DNA of 64,000 bases, from the NCBI GenBank assembly GCA_947177225.1, contig CAMWTS010000001.1, positions 110,507 through 174,506 on the forward strand. The letters run 5' to 3'. The stretch is from an uncultured Alistipes sp. GTDB lineage: Bacteria > Bacteroidota > Bacteroidia > Bacteroidales > Rikenellaceae. The notes below the pieces were generated by a model. It had not been told where the DNA came from. It made no database searches and saw nothing but the letters and a program-made list of their open reading frames with translations. Position 1 is the first letter of the stretch; each line of letters opens with the position of its first letter. Position numbers and translations under genes: made by a program. Below, piece after piece: positions 48,011 to 57,765 of this stretch.

Positions 48011-49389
48011 AATCGACAGCCATAATTTCTGCCGGCCTGCTATCGCTTGCCATGGCATCGTGCTGCAACAATGGCGAGGAGGCTCCGGCCGCTCAGCGGG
48101 TGCAGTTTCACATCGAAGCATCGGCCGACAATACACGCACGCAGTGGGGCGAGTCGGACACCGACGGATATCACATGCAATGGAGCGAAGACGATCGTCT
48201 CAAAATCATAATCTCAACAGCCGACAACATAGCGGAGGCATCGATAGGACATATCTCCGACGACAGATCATCGGCATCGTTCGATGTCGATATGGAGTTG
48301 GCATCGACACCCGACGAGTACCGGCTCTACGCCTGCTGTCCGGCTTCGGCATTCGACGGGATAACGACCGATAGAGACAATACGCGACAAGTGCCGCAGC
48401 TCGATTTCACCGTCCCGCAGCATCAGCGACCGACATCGCAGTCGTTCGCCCCCGACGCCGCCGTGATATTCGGCTGCTCGGCAAGCGATATAGCACCGAC
48501 ATCGTTTGTCGCCATGCAATTTACCTCGATAGTGGCTTACGGAAAGATAACGGTCAGAGACCTGCCTTTGGACGACGGCGAACGGGTGACGTCGATAACG
48601 CTTGCGGCATCTCGCCCGATATCGGGCAAGGCGACATACCGCTTCGACGACGATACGCCGCACAGTGAGGCCGCACAATCGGCATCGGATACGATAGAGA
48701 TAGAATATTCGACCGCCGATGCCACATTCTCAGCATGGTTCACGACCATACCGGCTTCGCTGCGCGACGGAGTGTTGTGCGTATGCGTCAAGACCGACCG
48801 CGGCAGATACGAAAAGATGATCGATCTGAGCGGCAAGGATTTCGTCTTCGAGCAAAACCGCATATTGTCGTTTACAGTCGACATGAGTGCCGCCGCGCGT
48901 TCCGAACACCCCGTATGGCACCGCATATCGTCACCGGAGATGATCTCGGACCGTCCACATATCATAATATGCAACGGATTCTGCTGCTCCAACACGCTGT
49001 CGTTCGACGGGCACCCGCAGGCCTTATCGCTCTCCGATACAAATATCGCCATCGACGGCAACTGCATTTATAACATGGTCGGCGACTCTTTGAAATGGAA
49101 CTTCACGACATCGATCACCGGCGAAACCGTCATTTCGCAGTATGGCAATCCAGACATTTGGCTATATGCAGCCAACACCAACAACGGCATATATGCCGAC
49201 AACAACGCTGCCCGCCGTTTTCGTTGGATATTCTCAATCGCAGACGGAGCCATGCGAGCTTCGTGCCGCAACAGCAGCGACACACGTTACCTCGGTATCG
49301 CCTCGGCAGGCTGGCGGTCATACACCTCTTACAACAACGTCAACTACATATCCACGGCAATAGAGCTGTTCGGATTGTATGTAGAGTAG
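48007..49389 (+). CDS. Fimbrillin-family-like lipoprotein
   Basis: MKSTAIISAGLLSLAMASCC lipobox; FHIEASADNTRTQWGESDTDGYHMQWSEDDRLKI. Confidence 0.8.
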   Translation: MKSTAIISAGLLSLAMASCCNNGEEAPAAQRVQFHIEASADNTRTQWGESDTDGYHMQWSEDDRLKIIISTADNIAEASIGHISDDRSSASFDVDMELASTPDEYRLYACCPASAFDGITTDRDNTRQVPQLDFTVPQHQRPTSQSFAPDAAVIFGCSASDIAPTSFVAMQFTSIVAYGKITVRDLPLDDGERVTSITLAASRPISGKATYRFDDDTPHSEAAQSASDTIEIEYSTADATFSAWFTTIPASLRDGVLCVCVKTDRGRYEKMIDLSGKDFVFEQNRILSFTVDMSAAARSEHPVWHRISSPEMISDRPHIIICNGFCCSNTLSFDGHPQALSLSDTNIAIDGNCIYNMVGDSLKWNFTTSITGETVISQYGNPDIWLYAANTNNGIYADNNAARRFRWIFSIADGAMRASCRNSSDTRYLGIASAGWRSYTSYNNVNYISTAIELFGLYVE

Positions 49390-49522
49390 ACACCTTGCAG
49401 CTATCAAGATACAACAACGATTGCATTTCGCAACGCTTATATTAAAAGATAAAGCTGCATAATATTCAAATTCTCACCGAGATTCGCACAGTCTCCCGTA
49501 CTAACGGCAATCGGGCGACGTG

Positions 49523-50020
49523 TCATATCGCACCCTCGTCGCAGAGCATACGCCGTTTCAGCTCCGAGCCCCAATAGTATTGCCCGATGGAACCGTCACG
49601 CCGCACGATGCGATGGCACGGAACCAGGAGCGTAACAGGATTGTCGCCGACGGCCGAGGCAACGGCTCGTACTGCCGACGCATGTCCGGCACGCCGCGCA
49701 AGTTCCGAGTAACAAATCGTCTCTCCGCGCCCGACATCAAGCAATGCCCGCCACACATCTATTTGAAAATGCGTACCTATAAGATGAAGTGTAACGTCGC
49801 AAGAAAATATGTCGCGACACTTGCCGGCCCCGGCAAGGCGTATGTTGGGAAAAATCTCCGCGACATGATTCAAGACCGTTGTCCGATCGGGCTGCGCAAA
49901 ACCGAGATAACACAGTCCGTCATTAGAAAATACCTCGATCATCTCACCGTATGGCGAGTCGACAAACGCATACTCGGCATCGAAAGCCTCTCGGCGATCA
50001 TGGGAAACATTGATATTCAT
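49523..50020 (-). CDS. ogt: Methylated-DNA-[protein]-cysteine S-methyltransferase
   Basis: AVGDNPVTLLVPCHRIVRRDGSIGQYYWG (PCHR active site). Confidence 0.93.
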   Translation of the reverse strand: MNINVSHDRREAFDAEYAFVDSPYGEMIEVFSNDGLCYLGFAQPDRTTVLNHVAEIFPNIRLAGAGKCRDIFSCDVTLHLIGTHFQIDVWRALLDVGRGETICYSELARRAGHASAVRAVASAVGDNPVTLLVPCHRIVRRDGSIGQYYWGSELKRRMLCDEGAI

Positions 50021-50104
50021 GGCACAATCCTTATAAACATCAGTACGGCAAAGCCGCCTATTGCAAATTTAACGATTTTATCGTACATATGCAACCACAA
50101 AAAA

Positions 50105-50128
50105 ATCCGGTCTCTAAAAGACCGGATC
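50105..50128 (-). terminator. Intrinsic terminator
   Basis: ATCCGGTCT-ctaaa-AGACCGGAT, minus-strand T-tract. Confidence 0.75.
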
Positions 50129-50151
50129 ATATCCCGCGAAACTTTCGCTGA

Positions 50152-50931
50152 CTAACGCTCGCCGTAGATCGATTCGAGCAATGCCGCCAGACGAAGACCG
50201 CCTTTCAGAAACTGCTCCTCTATGACGGGAGTATATTTGTTGACATAGTCGAACGAGATCTCGACACCGGCCGGAGAGTCGAAATAGATCTGACGGCTCA
50301 GCTCGACAGTCTCCTCGATCCAGTCGTTGGGCGTACCTGCCACGATCGTCTCGATCTGCTCGGGCGTAGCGCGATCGATCTGATACTGCCACTCCGAATA
50401 GCTCCACTTGTGTGCCGACTCCACGATCTTGGTATCCCACACGCTATGCAGCTTGGCGTTCGAATAGAAATATTTTACCTGAATTGTATTGCCGCCCAGA
50501 TCGCATTTATGACCGGCATGCATAGGACAGTGCATGTCGCCTACAAGGTGTATGAGCATCATCAGATCGAGCTTCTCCTGCTCAGGCGACAAACCTCCGT
50601 TTTTCAGACGCGCCACAATATCGTTGATCGCTACGACGACATCGCCTTTCGGCTCCTTCTTCGACTTTGCATACGTACGCTCATTCTCGTCGACATTGAC
50701 ATAATGCCACGTCTTGGTGTAAGCATACTCGGGCGTATGGCTGGCGTTATCGAGCCAGTTGGCATAATATACGAGCGAGTGGCCGTCGAGCAGCGCCGTC
50801 ACCTTCGATGCCACTTCGGGCGACAGATGGTTCTCTGCGATATAGGCCACCGTGTCGTGCCCCTTTTGTCCCCAGCCGAATACATTGCCGACGGCCGCAA
50901 GACACAATAATGATACGATCAGTCTCTTCAT
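50152..50931 (-). CDS. S1/P1 nuclease family protein
   Basis: FGWGQKGHDTVAYIAENHL; LIHLVGDMHCPMHAGH; VWDTKIVE. Confidence 0.93.
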   Translation of the reverse strand: MKRLIVSLLCLAAVGNVFGWGQKGHDTVAYIAENHLSPEVASKVTALLDGHSLVYYANWLDNASHTPEYAYTKTWHYVNVDENERTYAKSKKEPKGDVVVAINDIVARLKNGGLSPEQEKLDLMMLIHLVGDMHCPMHAGHKCDLGGNTIQVKYFYSNAKLHSVWDTKIVESAHKWSYSEWQYQIDRATPEQIETIVAGTPNDWIEETVELSRQIYFDSPAGVEISFDYVNKYTPVIEEQFLKGGLRLAALLESIYGER

Positions 50932-50951
50932 AATCGGGTCTATGTTTAGGT

Positions 50952-52586
50952 TTATTGATTCATCGTTGCGAGGAACTCCTCGTTGCTGTCGGTCATATTC
51001 ATCTGCTTTTGCAGGAACTCCATCGCCTCGACAGTCGTCATATCCGACAGATACTTGCGCAGAATCCATGTGCGGCTCATCACATTCGACGAGAGCAGCA
51101 GATCTTCTCTACGCGTACCCGACGAAATAACATCGACAGCAGGGTAGATGCGCTTGTTTGACAACTTGCGATCGAGCTGCAACTCCATATTGCCCGTACC
51201 CTTGAACTCCTCGAATATCACCTCGTCCATCTTGGAACCGGTATCGATCAATGCCGTGGCGATAATCGTCAGCGACCCCTTCTCCTCGGTATTTCGCGCC
51301 GCACCGAAGAATCGCTTGGGCTTATGCAGCGCATTGGCATCGACACCGCCCGAAAGCACTTTGCCCGATGCAGGCTGAACCGAGTTATAAGCACGTGCCA
51401 GACGCGTAATCGAATCGAGGAAGATGACCACATCATGTCCGCACTCCACCATACGTTTAGCCTTCTCCAACACCATCTCAGCCACTTTGACATGGCGCGA
51501 AGCCTGCTCGTCGAATGTCGAGGCCACCACCTCCGCCTTAACGTTGCGCGCCATCTCCGTAACCTCCTCCGGACGTTCGTCGATAAGCAAAACGATCATA
51601 TATACTTCGGGGTGATTGTCGGCAATGGCATTGGCTATCGACTGCAACAGCATGGTTTTACCGGTCTTGGGCTGTGCGACGATCAACGCTCGCTGTCCCT
51701 TGCCTATCGGAGAAAACAGATCGATTATACGGTTCGAGAGCGAATTGTGCCCGTTGCCCGTCAGATGGAATTTCTCGCTCGGAAACAGCGGCGTCATATA
51801 CTCGAACTGCACGCGGTCGCGGATATATTCGGGTTTCAAACCGTTGATCTCCGATATATGCACCAGCGGGAAATACTTTTCACCCTCTTTCGGAGGACGT
51901 ATCGTGCCGCTCACCGTATCGCCCGGCTTCAAACCGAACAGCTTTATCTGCGACGGAGACACATACACGTCATCGGGCGAATTGAGATAGTTGTAATCAG
52001 CCGAGCGCAGGAATCCGTAGCCGTCGGGCATGATCTCCAACACGCCCTCACCGTCGATTTCGGCTGCGAAATCGTCTTTGGTCACCACGTCCGACGGCAA
52101 CCCGTCGTCGTATATGGCATTACCGTCTATATCGTCCATCAAAGGCTCTTCGACAATATCCTGCTCGACAGATATTTCATCTGCAACACGGTCAGCCTCC
52201 GGCTGAGTTGCCGCAGCGGCAGCAGCGCTCTTCGGCTTGCGACCGCGTCGTTTGGGCATAGGGTGATCCGGCGTCTGCTCAACCGTCTCCGTTGCAACGG
52301 CAGCCGGCTCGGCTTGCAAGGCAGACTCTTCGCCACGACCCTGAATATCGTCTGCACGACGCACGGGGCCGCCGACCTTGACTCCACCAACGCGCGGACG
52401 ACGTCCGCGTTTCGCAGGCTGGGGAGCCGCCGCCTCTGGCTCTGCGACCGGAGCATCGTTGGCAACCGAAGAGATCTTGTCCAACAACTCTCTCTTTTTC
52501 ATAGAGGTTCCGTCGATGCCGAGCACTTTGCCGATAGCACGCAATTCGACAAGCGTCTTACTCTCTAATGCAGTTAAATCTTGCAT
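50952..52586 (-). CDS. rho: Transcription termination factor Rho
   Basis: [66 protein letters not shown]. Confidence 0.98.
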   Translation of the reverse strand: MQDLTALESKTLVELRAIGKVLGIDGTSMKKRELLDKISSVANDAPVAEPEAAAPQPAKRGRRPRVGGVKVGGPVRRADDIQGRGEESALQAEPAAVATETVEQTPDHPMPKRRGRKPKSAAAAAATQPEADRVADEISVEQDIVEEPLMDDIDGNAIYDDGLPSDVVTKDDFAAEIDGEGVLEIMPDGYGFLRSADYNYLNSPDDVYVSPSQIKLFGLKPGDTVSGTIRPPKEGEKYFPLVHISEINGLKPEYIRDRVQFEYMTPLFPSEKFHLTGNGHNSLSNRIIDLFSPIGKGQRALIVAQPKTGKTMLLQSIANAIADNHPEVYMIVLLIDERPEEVTEMARNVKAEVVASTFDEQASRHVKVAEMVLEKAKRMVECGHDVVIFLDSITRLARAYNSVQPASGKVLSGGVDANALHKPKRFFGAARNTEEKGSLTIIATALIDTGSKMDEVIFEEFKGTGNMELQLDRKLSNKRIYPAVDVISSGTRREDLLLSSNVMSRTWILRKYLSDMTTVEAMEFLQKQMNMTDSNEEFLATMNQ

Positions 52587-52782
52587 ATATATAAATTAAT
52601 TATGTATTCGTGATTATTATGAACGGAATCATTATCCAACCGAAAGCAGTGCAAATATAATACATTTTTTATTATCGCCAATATTTTTCATAACAATTAT
52701 ATATTATTTAACAGCGTAAGATCGTATTTTATTACAAAAAATCGTACATTTGTCTTACAATTATTAACGACTGACTACAACT

Positions 52783-53289
52783 ATGGATTTAGTTTTAAGA
52801 TACCGCATGTTGAGCGACGAAAGCGACCATTTCGTACGCGACTTCGAAGTGCGTCCCGAAATGACGCTGGCCGAGTTTCACCGTTTTATCATCGAATCGC
52901 TCGGTTACGACGACTGCATGTCGTCGATATTCAAGTCAGATGCCCAGTGGAGCAAACAGCAGGAGTACACGCAAATGGACATGGGAATCGATGTCGAATC
53001 GGCACCGATTGCAATGGACAGGGTGCATCTGCTCGAAGTGACCTCCGAACTGCACGACCGAATGATCTATCTGTTCGACATGCTCAACGAACGGGCGTTC
53101 TACATCGAACTGGTAGAGGTGAAACGCGCCGAGGACGATATGACATATCCGCGCGTGGCGTTCGAACATGCCACGGCTCCCGATCAGTACGACCCAGAGG
53201 TCACGGTCGACGACGGATCGATCTTCGAGGAGATGATGGGTGAATTCGGCGAGTTCGACGGCGATGACAGCTATGACGACGAATATTGA
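52783..53289 (+). CDS. Plasmid pRiA4b ORF-3-like family protein
   Basis: MDLVLRYRMLSDESDHFVRDFEVRPEMTLAEFHRFIIESLGYDDCMSSIFKSDAQW. Confidence 0.75.
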   Translation: MDLVLRYRMLSDESDHFVRDFEVRPEMTLAEFHRFIIESLGYDDCMSSIFKSDAQWSKQQEYTQMDMGIDVESAPIAMDRVHLLEVTSELHDRMIYLFDMLNERAFYIELVEVKRAEDDMTYPRVAFEHATAPDQYDPEVTVDDGSIFEEMMGEFGEFDGDDSYDDEY

Positions 53290-54196
53290 TCGCCCGACGC
53301 TTATCGTAGTGGTAGGTCCCACCGGATCGGGCAAAACAGATCTCAGCATACGTATTGCACAGCACTATGCCGCACCTATTCTGTCGACCGACTCGCGACA
53401 GATGTACATCGGCATGCCCATCGGAACGGCACAGCCTACGCCCGAACAGCTCAACTGCGTCGAACACCACTTCATTGCCGACCGCACACCCGACAGAGAG
53501 TTCAACTGCGGCCAATACGAGATAGAAGCATTGGCTCGGCTCGACGAACTGTTCGCCACCCGCAAATATGTGGTTGCCGTGGGGGGTTCGGGACTATATA
53601 TACAGGCTCTGTGCGAGGGTATGGACGAGCTGCCGCAAGCCGACAACGATCTGCGGCAGACGTTGCACCAACGGCTCGAACATGAGGGTCTGCAATCGCT
53701 CGTCGATCAGCTGCGGCAACTCGATCCCAAGTGTTGCGACACGATCGATATCCGCAACCACGCACGCGTAATGCGGGCTTTGGAGGTGTGTCTGCTAAGT
53801 GGCCGTCCATACTCGGAACAGCGAATAGGACAACGACGCGAACGACCGTTTCGCATAATCAAGATAGGTACCGATATCGACCGACCCACACTATACCGGC
53901 GCATCGACTGCCGTGTAGACCAGATGATAGCCGACGGACTGGAAAATGAGGTGGAATCGATGCTCCCGTTTCGCCACTGCAACGCGTTGCAAACAGTAGG
54001 ATACAAAGAACTGTTCGCCTATATGGACGGCGAGTGTTCGCGCGAAGAGGCTATCGAGCTTATCAAACGCAACTCGCGACGATATGCCAAACGGCAAATG
54101 ACATGGTTCCGCCGCGACACCGAAATAGCCTGGTTTGCCCCCTCCGACACCGATGCCATAATAGAATATATAGACGGAAAGGTTTTGCAGAATTAA
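53273..54196 (+). CDS. miaA: tRNA dimethylallyltransferase MiaA
   Basis: VVVGPTGSGKTDLSIRIAQHYAAPILSTDSRQMYIGMPIGTAQP. Confidence 0.97.
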   Translation: MTTNIDRPTLIVVVGPTGSGKTDLSIRIAQHYAAPILSTDSRQMYIGMPIGTAQPTPEQLNCVEHHFIADRTPDREFNCGQYEIEALARLDELFATRKYVVAVGGSGLYIQALCEGMDELPQADNDLRQTLHQRLEHEGLQSLVDQLRQLDPKCCDTIDIRNHARVMRALEVCLLSGRPYSEQRIGQRRERPFRIIKIGTDIDRPTLYRRIDCRVDQMIADGLENEVESMLPFRHCNALQTVGYKELFAYMDGECSREEAIELIKRNSRRYAKRQMTWFRRDTEIAWFAPSDTDAIIEYIDGKVLQN

Positions 54197-54214
54197 ATAA
54201 AAATACTACTTTTG
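54184..54214 (+). promoter_or_regulatory. Promoter of tRNA-Leu
   Basis: TTTG-N19-TACTTTTG. Confidence 0.7.
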
Positions 54215-54237
54215 CAGAGTCGTTTAAGCGACACAGG

Positions 54238-54323
54238 GCTCGGATGGTGGAATAGGTAGACACGCCGGACTTAAAATCCTGTGACCAGTAATGGTCGTGC
54301 CGGTTCGACCCCGGCTCCGAGTA
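54238..54323 (+). tRNA. tRNA-Leu (TAA)
   Basis: Long variable arm, GCTCGGA/TCCGAGT acceptor, anticodon loop ACTTAAAAT, GGTTCGACCCC T-arm. Confidence 0.95.
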
Positions 54324-54351
54324 CACGTAAGAGTCTTCGGCTCACAATGGC

Positions 54352-54383
54352 ACCGAAAGCGAATAACCGCTTTCGGTTTTTCG
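54352..54383 (+). terminator. Terminator after tRNA-Leu
   Basis: ACCGAAAGCG-aataac-CGCTTTCGGT-TTTTCG. Confidence 0.75.
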
Positions 54384-54454
54384 TTATAAACACTTTCAGT
54401 CGTCGGCCGATCGCATGCGGCTTCCTGAATAGACTGAACTTGCAGCATATTAAG

Positions 54455-54810
54455 AGTCTGTGGAAATAATCGTGCACAGATTTCTCGCTTGTGCTCGAAA
54501 TGACAACCCGATGTCACTCTGAGTGAGGGCATGCCCGACCGTGGGTGTCTCGCCGTCGGTAATTGTCACTCCGAGGAGCCGCAGGCGACATGGGAGTCTC
54601 GCGATCAGGAGAGCGCAGCCTGCCGCAACAAAAGAGATTCTCACGTCGGACGTGCCGTCCTCCTCAGAATGACAATCCGCAATCTGTCATGTCGAACGAA
54701 TGTGAAACATCTGGGGTAGACAAGACTTGTGACACGCGGAGAGGAAAGAATCAATGGAAATAATCGCGCACAGATTTCTCGCTCACGCTCGAAATGACAT
54801 AACAATGGAA
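54455..54810. repeat. Mosaic of short intergenic repeats
   Basis: Near-identical GTGGAAATAATCGTGCACAGATTTCTCGCTTGTGCTCGAAATGACA (~54461) and ATGGAAATAATCGCGCACAGATTTCTCGCTCACGCTCGAAATGACA (~54753), with TGTCACTCTGAG/CTCAGAATGACA modules between. Confidence 0.7.
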
Positions 54811-54836
54811 ATAGCCAACCAAGAACAATGCGCCAC

Positions 54837-54957
54837 ATTTTTCGTCAAAAGCGGTATTATGCCATGCAACGCAGGAGTGAGACGATGGGCTGTACTGACG
54901 TACTGCCCATTGGCGAACGACAAGGCGCGGAAGCAAATAGCGGCTTTTCATGGAAAA
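54837..54957. repeat. Imperfect palindromic dispersed repeat, copy A
   Basis: Arms TTTTCGTCAAAAGCGG / CGGCTTTTCATGGAAAA, centre ATGGGC-TGTACTGACGTACT-GCCCAT. Confidence 0.75.
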
Positions 54958-54959
54958 GA

Positions 54960-55085
54960 TTTTTCGTCAAAAGGCGTTAGTAGCAAGCCGCACGTGAAAA
55001 GTCCGCCGATGGGGCGTACTGGACGTACGTTCCATTGGCGGACTTAAACGAGGCGAAGCTAATGACGTCTTTTCACGAAAAAGAC
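54960..55085. repeat. Imperfect palindromic dispersed repeat, copy B
   Basis: Arms TTTTTCGTCAAAAGGCGTTAGTAGC / GCTAATGACGTCTTTTCACGAAAAA, centre GTCCGCCGATGGGGCGTAC...GTACGTTCCATTGGCGGAC. Confidence 0.8.
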
Positions 55086-55834
55086 AACCACTGCTTAAAC
55101 TCCGGAACACGAGCCTTGGAGATGATGATACGTTCGGGAGTGTCGACCACAAGATTAAGAGACAAACGACTGCCGAACCATACGGCAATATCCTTGACGG
55201 CACTGCGAGAGACGATAAACTGGCGGTTGGCTCGGAAAAATTCGTCGTCGGCAAGCATACCCTGCAAAGTCTCCAAAGTCTTGTCGACAGGATAGCTGTC
55301 GCCGGAAAGGGTAGTGAGAGACACCTTCTCTGAAAATGTGTAGAAAAAGGCGATCTGCTCTGTCGGCACAGGAATTATCTTATCTTTGAACCGCACAAGA
55401 ATAACGCGCGGACGCTCCGCACGCGAAGCTATCATCTCATCTACACGCGCCTTATGCCGAGACCTGTCGGCAGCCGACAGTCTCGACAGTTTGTCCAATG
55501 CCCGTTGCAGATCCTCCTCCTTGAACGGTTTGAGCAGATAGTCGATGCTGTTGACCTTGAATGCCCGCAAAGCATATTGATCGTAAGCTGTGGTAAACAC
55601 CACCGGAGCTTCGATCCTCACACTGTCGAATATGCGGAACGAGTCGCCATCGGCAAGGTGGATATCCATAAATATCAGATCGATGCGCCCGGTATCGGAA
55701 TTAAAAAATTCCACACTCTCCTCAACGCTCTCCAACACTGCCACAATCTCCGCATCGGGCACGACGCTCTTCAACATGCTGCGCAGGTTGATGGCAGCAG
55801 CAGTCTCGTCTTCTATAATCAGAATTCTCATCAT
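55073..55834 (-). CDS. LytTR-family response regulator
   Basis: MMRILIIEDETAAAINLRSML receiver, DLIFMDIHLADG, LytTR ILVRFKDKIIPVPTEQIAFFYTFSEKVSLTTLSGDSYPVDKTL. Confidence 0.95.
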   Translation of the reverse strand: MMRILIIEDETAAAINLRSMLKSVVPDAEIVAVLESVEESVEFFNSDTGRIDLIFMDIHLADGDSFRIFDSVRIEAPVVFTTAYDQYALRAFKVNSIDYLLKPFKEEDLQRALDKLSRLSAADRSRHKARVDEMIASRAERPRVILVRFKDKIIPVPTEQIAFFYTFSEKVSLTTLSGDSYPVDKTLETLQGMLADDEFFRANRQFIVSRSAVKDIAVWFGSRLSLNLVVDTPERIIISKARVPEFKQWLSFS

Positions 55835-57183
55835 AATTTCGGTTTTTGCAATGGCAAACGAACGATGAAATCGGTCTCGGTATTCTCCACGACGATATCC
55901 CTGCCGGTAATTATATGCCAGCGGCTGCGCAAATTGTCAAGGCCGATACCGGTCGAGGGTTCGGGTTCCAGCTTGGGGTGTTTGCCATTGGCCACCACAA
56001 GCATGCCGTCCTCGGTACGGATCGAGACATGCAACGGGTTGCGAGTGGTTATGGTATTGTGCTTGACTGCATTGCCTATCAGCGGTTGCAACGACAGAGC
56101 AGGCAGCGTCCAATTGTCGTAATGCGAATCGATATCGATATCGAAAAAGAGTTTGTCGGCATAGCGGATCTTAAACAGATAGATATACGCCTTGGCCGAC
56201 TCCATCTCCTCGGCAAGCGACATCATGGTGTTTTGCCCGTTTTGAATAGTGTAGCGGAACGTATACGAGAGTTGCTCGATATACTCCAATGCACGTTCAT
56301 CGTCGTGTTCGCGCACAAGCATCGACAGCGAATTAAGCGAGTTGAAGAAGAAATGCGGGTTGATCTGCCCGACAAGCATGTTGTAGCGCGTGGTAAGATA
56401 TTCGTTTTTCAGGCGTTCGTTTTCAAGTGTCATGGCTTCGCGCTGACGCATAAGCGCATAGATACGTGAATACAGAGCCGTCACTACCCACATGAACAGA
56501 CACTTCAACAGTACGACCATATAGTCCATCGGGTGAAGATCGGCCTGAAATACAGCCATGATGCGATTGGGGTGGAAGCACACCACAGGTGCAAAGAAGA
56601 ACATGACGCCCATCAGCAGCAGGCTTACGGCAAGACGCCGCACGAATGTCCAGGAGGTCCATTTGCCCGATCTCGGACGCAGTGTCATGACTATAAGAAG
56701 CAGGAACGACACCACAGCATAATAGAGCATCTGCCACACCATATCGTACGTACGGCTCGGACGGTCGTAGATGGCCTCGAAATCGAACGGTTCGCCATTG
56801 CGACGTATTATGTCGTGCATACGGTCGTGAGCATTGGCAATCTGCTCCTCTGTGAAATTATTACCCGACAACGGCTGCACATCGACCACGAGACGATCGC
56901 CCTCGGCGAGCTTCAAAAAACCGATTTGCCACGACGATACATAGACGCTGTCCGCCGTATCGTCATAGACGATATAGCCGTGCATGTCGCGAGATATGTG
57001 CAGTATGCCTTCGCGATCGATCAAGCGCGAGTCGTCCGTCTCGCGGCGCGAACGCGCATCGACATCTCCGCGCTGTGTTATAAGCGGCATCAGCAGATAG
57101 GAGAAATTGATGACAAGGCTCAAAGCCACCGCCACCAACAGATGAATTCCTATCGGATTGTTCTGTTTTCCGAATATTGTCAT
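55831..57183 (-). CDS. LytS-like sensor histidine kinase (His_kinase domain)
   Basis: GQINPHFFFNSLNSLSMLVREHDDERALEYIEQLSYTFRYTIQN; overlaps RR gene by 4 bp. Confidence 0.93.
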   Translation of the reverse strand: MTIFGKQNNPIGIHLLVAVALSLVINFSYLLMPLITQRGDVDARSRRETDDSRLIDREGILHISRDMHGYIVYDDTADSVYVSSWQIGFLKLAEGDRLVVDVQPLSGNNFTEEQIANAHDRMHDIIRRNGEPFDFEAIYDRPSRTYDMVWQMLYYAVVSFLLLIVMTLRPRSGKWTSWTFVRRLAVSLLLMGVMFFFAPVVCFHPNRIMAVFQADLHPMDYMVVLLKCLFMWVVTALYSRIYALMRQREAMTLENERLKNEYLTTRYNMLVGQINPHFFFNSLNSLSMLVREHDDERALEYIEQLSYTFRYTIQNGQNTMMSLAEEMESAKAYIYLFKIRYADKLFFDIDIDSHYDNWTLPALSLQPLIGNAVKHNTITTRNPLHVSIRTEDGMLVVANGKHPKLEPEPSTGIGLDNLRSRWHIITGRDIVVENTETDFIVRLPLQKPKL

Positions 57184-57221
57184 GGGTCGGCAGATTTTAT
57201 ATCGATTGCTGTTGCAGTCTA

Positions 57222-57749
57222 CTACTCCTCGTACCACGAGGCGTACATGCGATAATCATGGGCGATGCGCCGTATGATCTCATCGCGCTGCTCAGGAGTC
57301 ACCTCCTTGACCTTTTTGGCCGGGACACCGGCATATACGGAGTTAGGCTCCAAGCGCTGATTCGACAATACCAGAGCATTGGCCGCCACGATGCAGCCCG
57401 ATGCCACGACTGCGTTGTCCAGCACAGTGGCACCCATGCCTATCAAACAGTTGTCCTCGATGGTTGCACCGTGTATGGTAGCGTTGTGGCCTACCGATAC
57501 ATAGCTGCCGATATGTGTCTGCGACGGGTGTTTCGAGCCGTCGTAGAGAGTGTGTATCACCGTTCCGTCCTGAATGTTGGTATGATCGCCGATTGTAATG
57601 CTGTTGACATCGCCACGCAAGACGGCATTGTACCATATCGAACAGTCGCGACCTATCTTAACGTCGCCTATCAGAACAGCCGTCTCGGCCAAAAACGTAT
57701 TCTCGCCCACCTCGGGACGGTGTCCGCGCACCTCTTTGAATAAAGCCAT
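57222..57749 (-). CDS. Gamma-carbonic anhydrase family protein
   Basis: Left-handed beta-helix hexapeptides; NAVLRGDVNSITIGDHTNIQDGTVIH, VGHNATIHGATIEDNCLIGMGA. Confidence 0.93.
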   Translation of the reverse strand: MALFKEVRGHRPEVGENTFLAETAVLIGDVKIGRDCSIWYNAVLRGDVNSITIGDHTNIQDGTVIHTLYDGSKHPSQTHIGSYVSVGHNATIHGATIEDNCLIGMGATVLDNAVVASGCIVAANALVLSNQRLEPNSVYAGVPAKKVKEVTPEQRDEIIRRIAHDYRMYASWYEE

Positions 57750-57765
57750 AATATTACAGTTTTCC

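Noticed and set aside
54479-54763. Small ORFs inside the 54.5-54.8 kb region (e.g. 54531-54719, 54563-54763, 54450-54644)
   Set aside because: They consist of known-style intergenic repeats (TCGCTnnGCTCGAAATGAC, CTCAGAATGACA) translated in several frames; no conserved protein signature.
54238-55085. Integrative element or genomic island at tRNA-Leu
   Set aside because: No integrase, no duplicated tRNA 3' end, and flanking genes are housekeeping or chromosomal.
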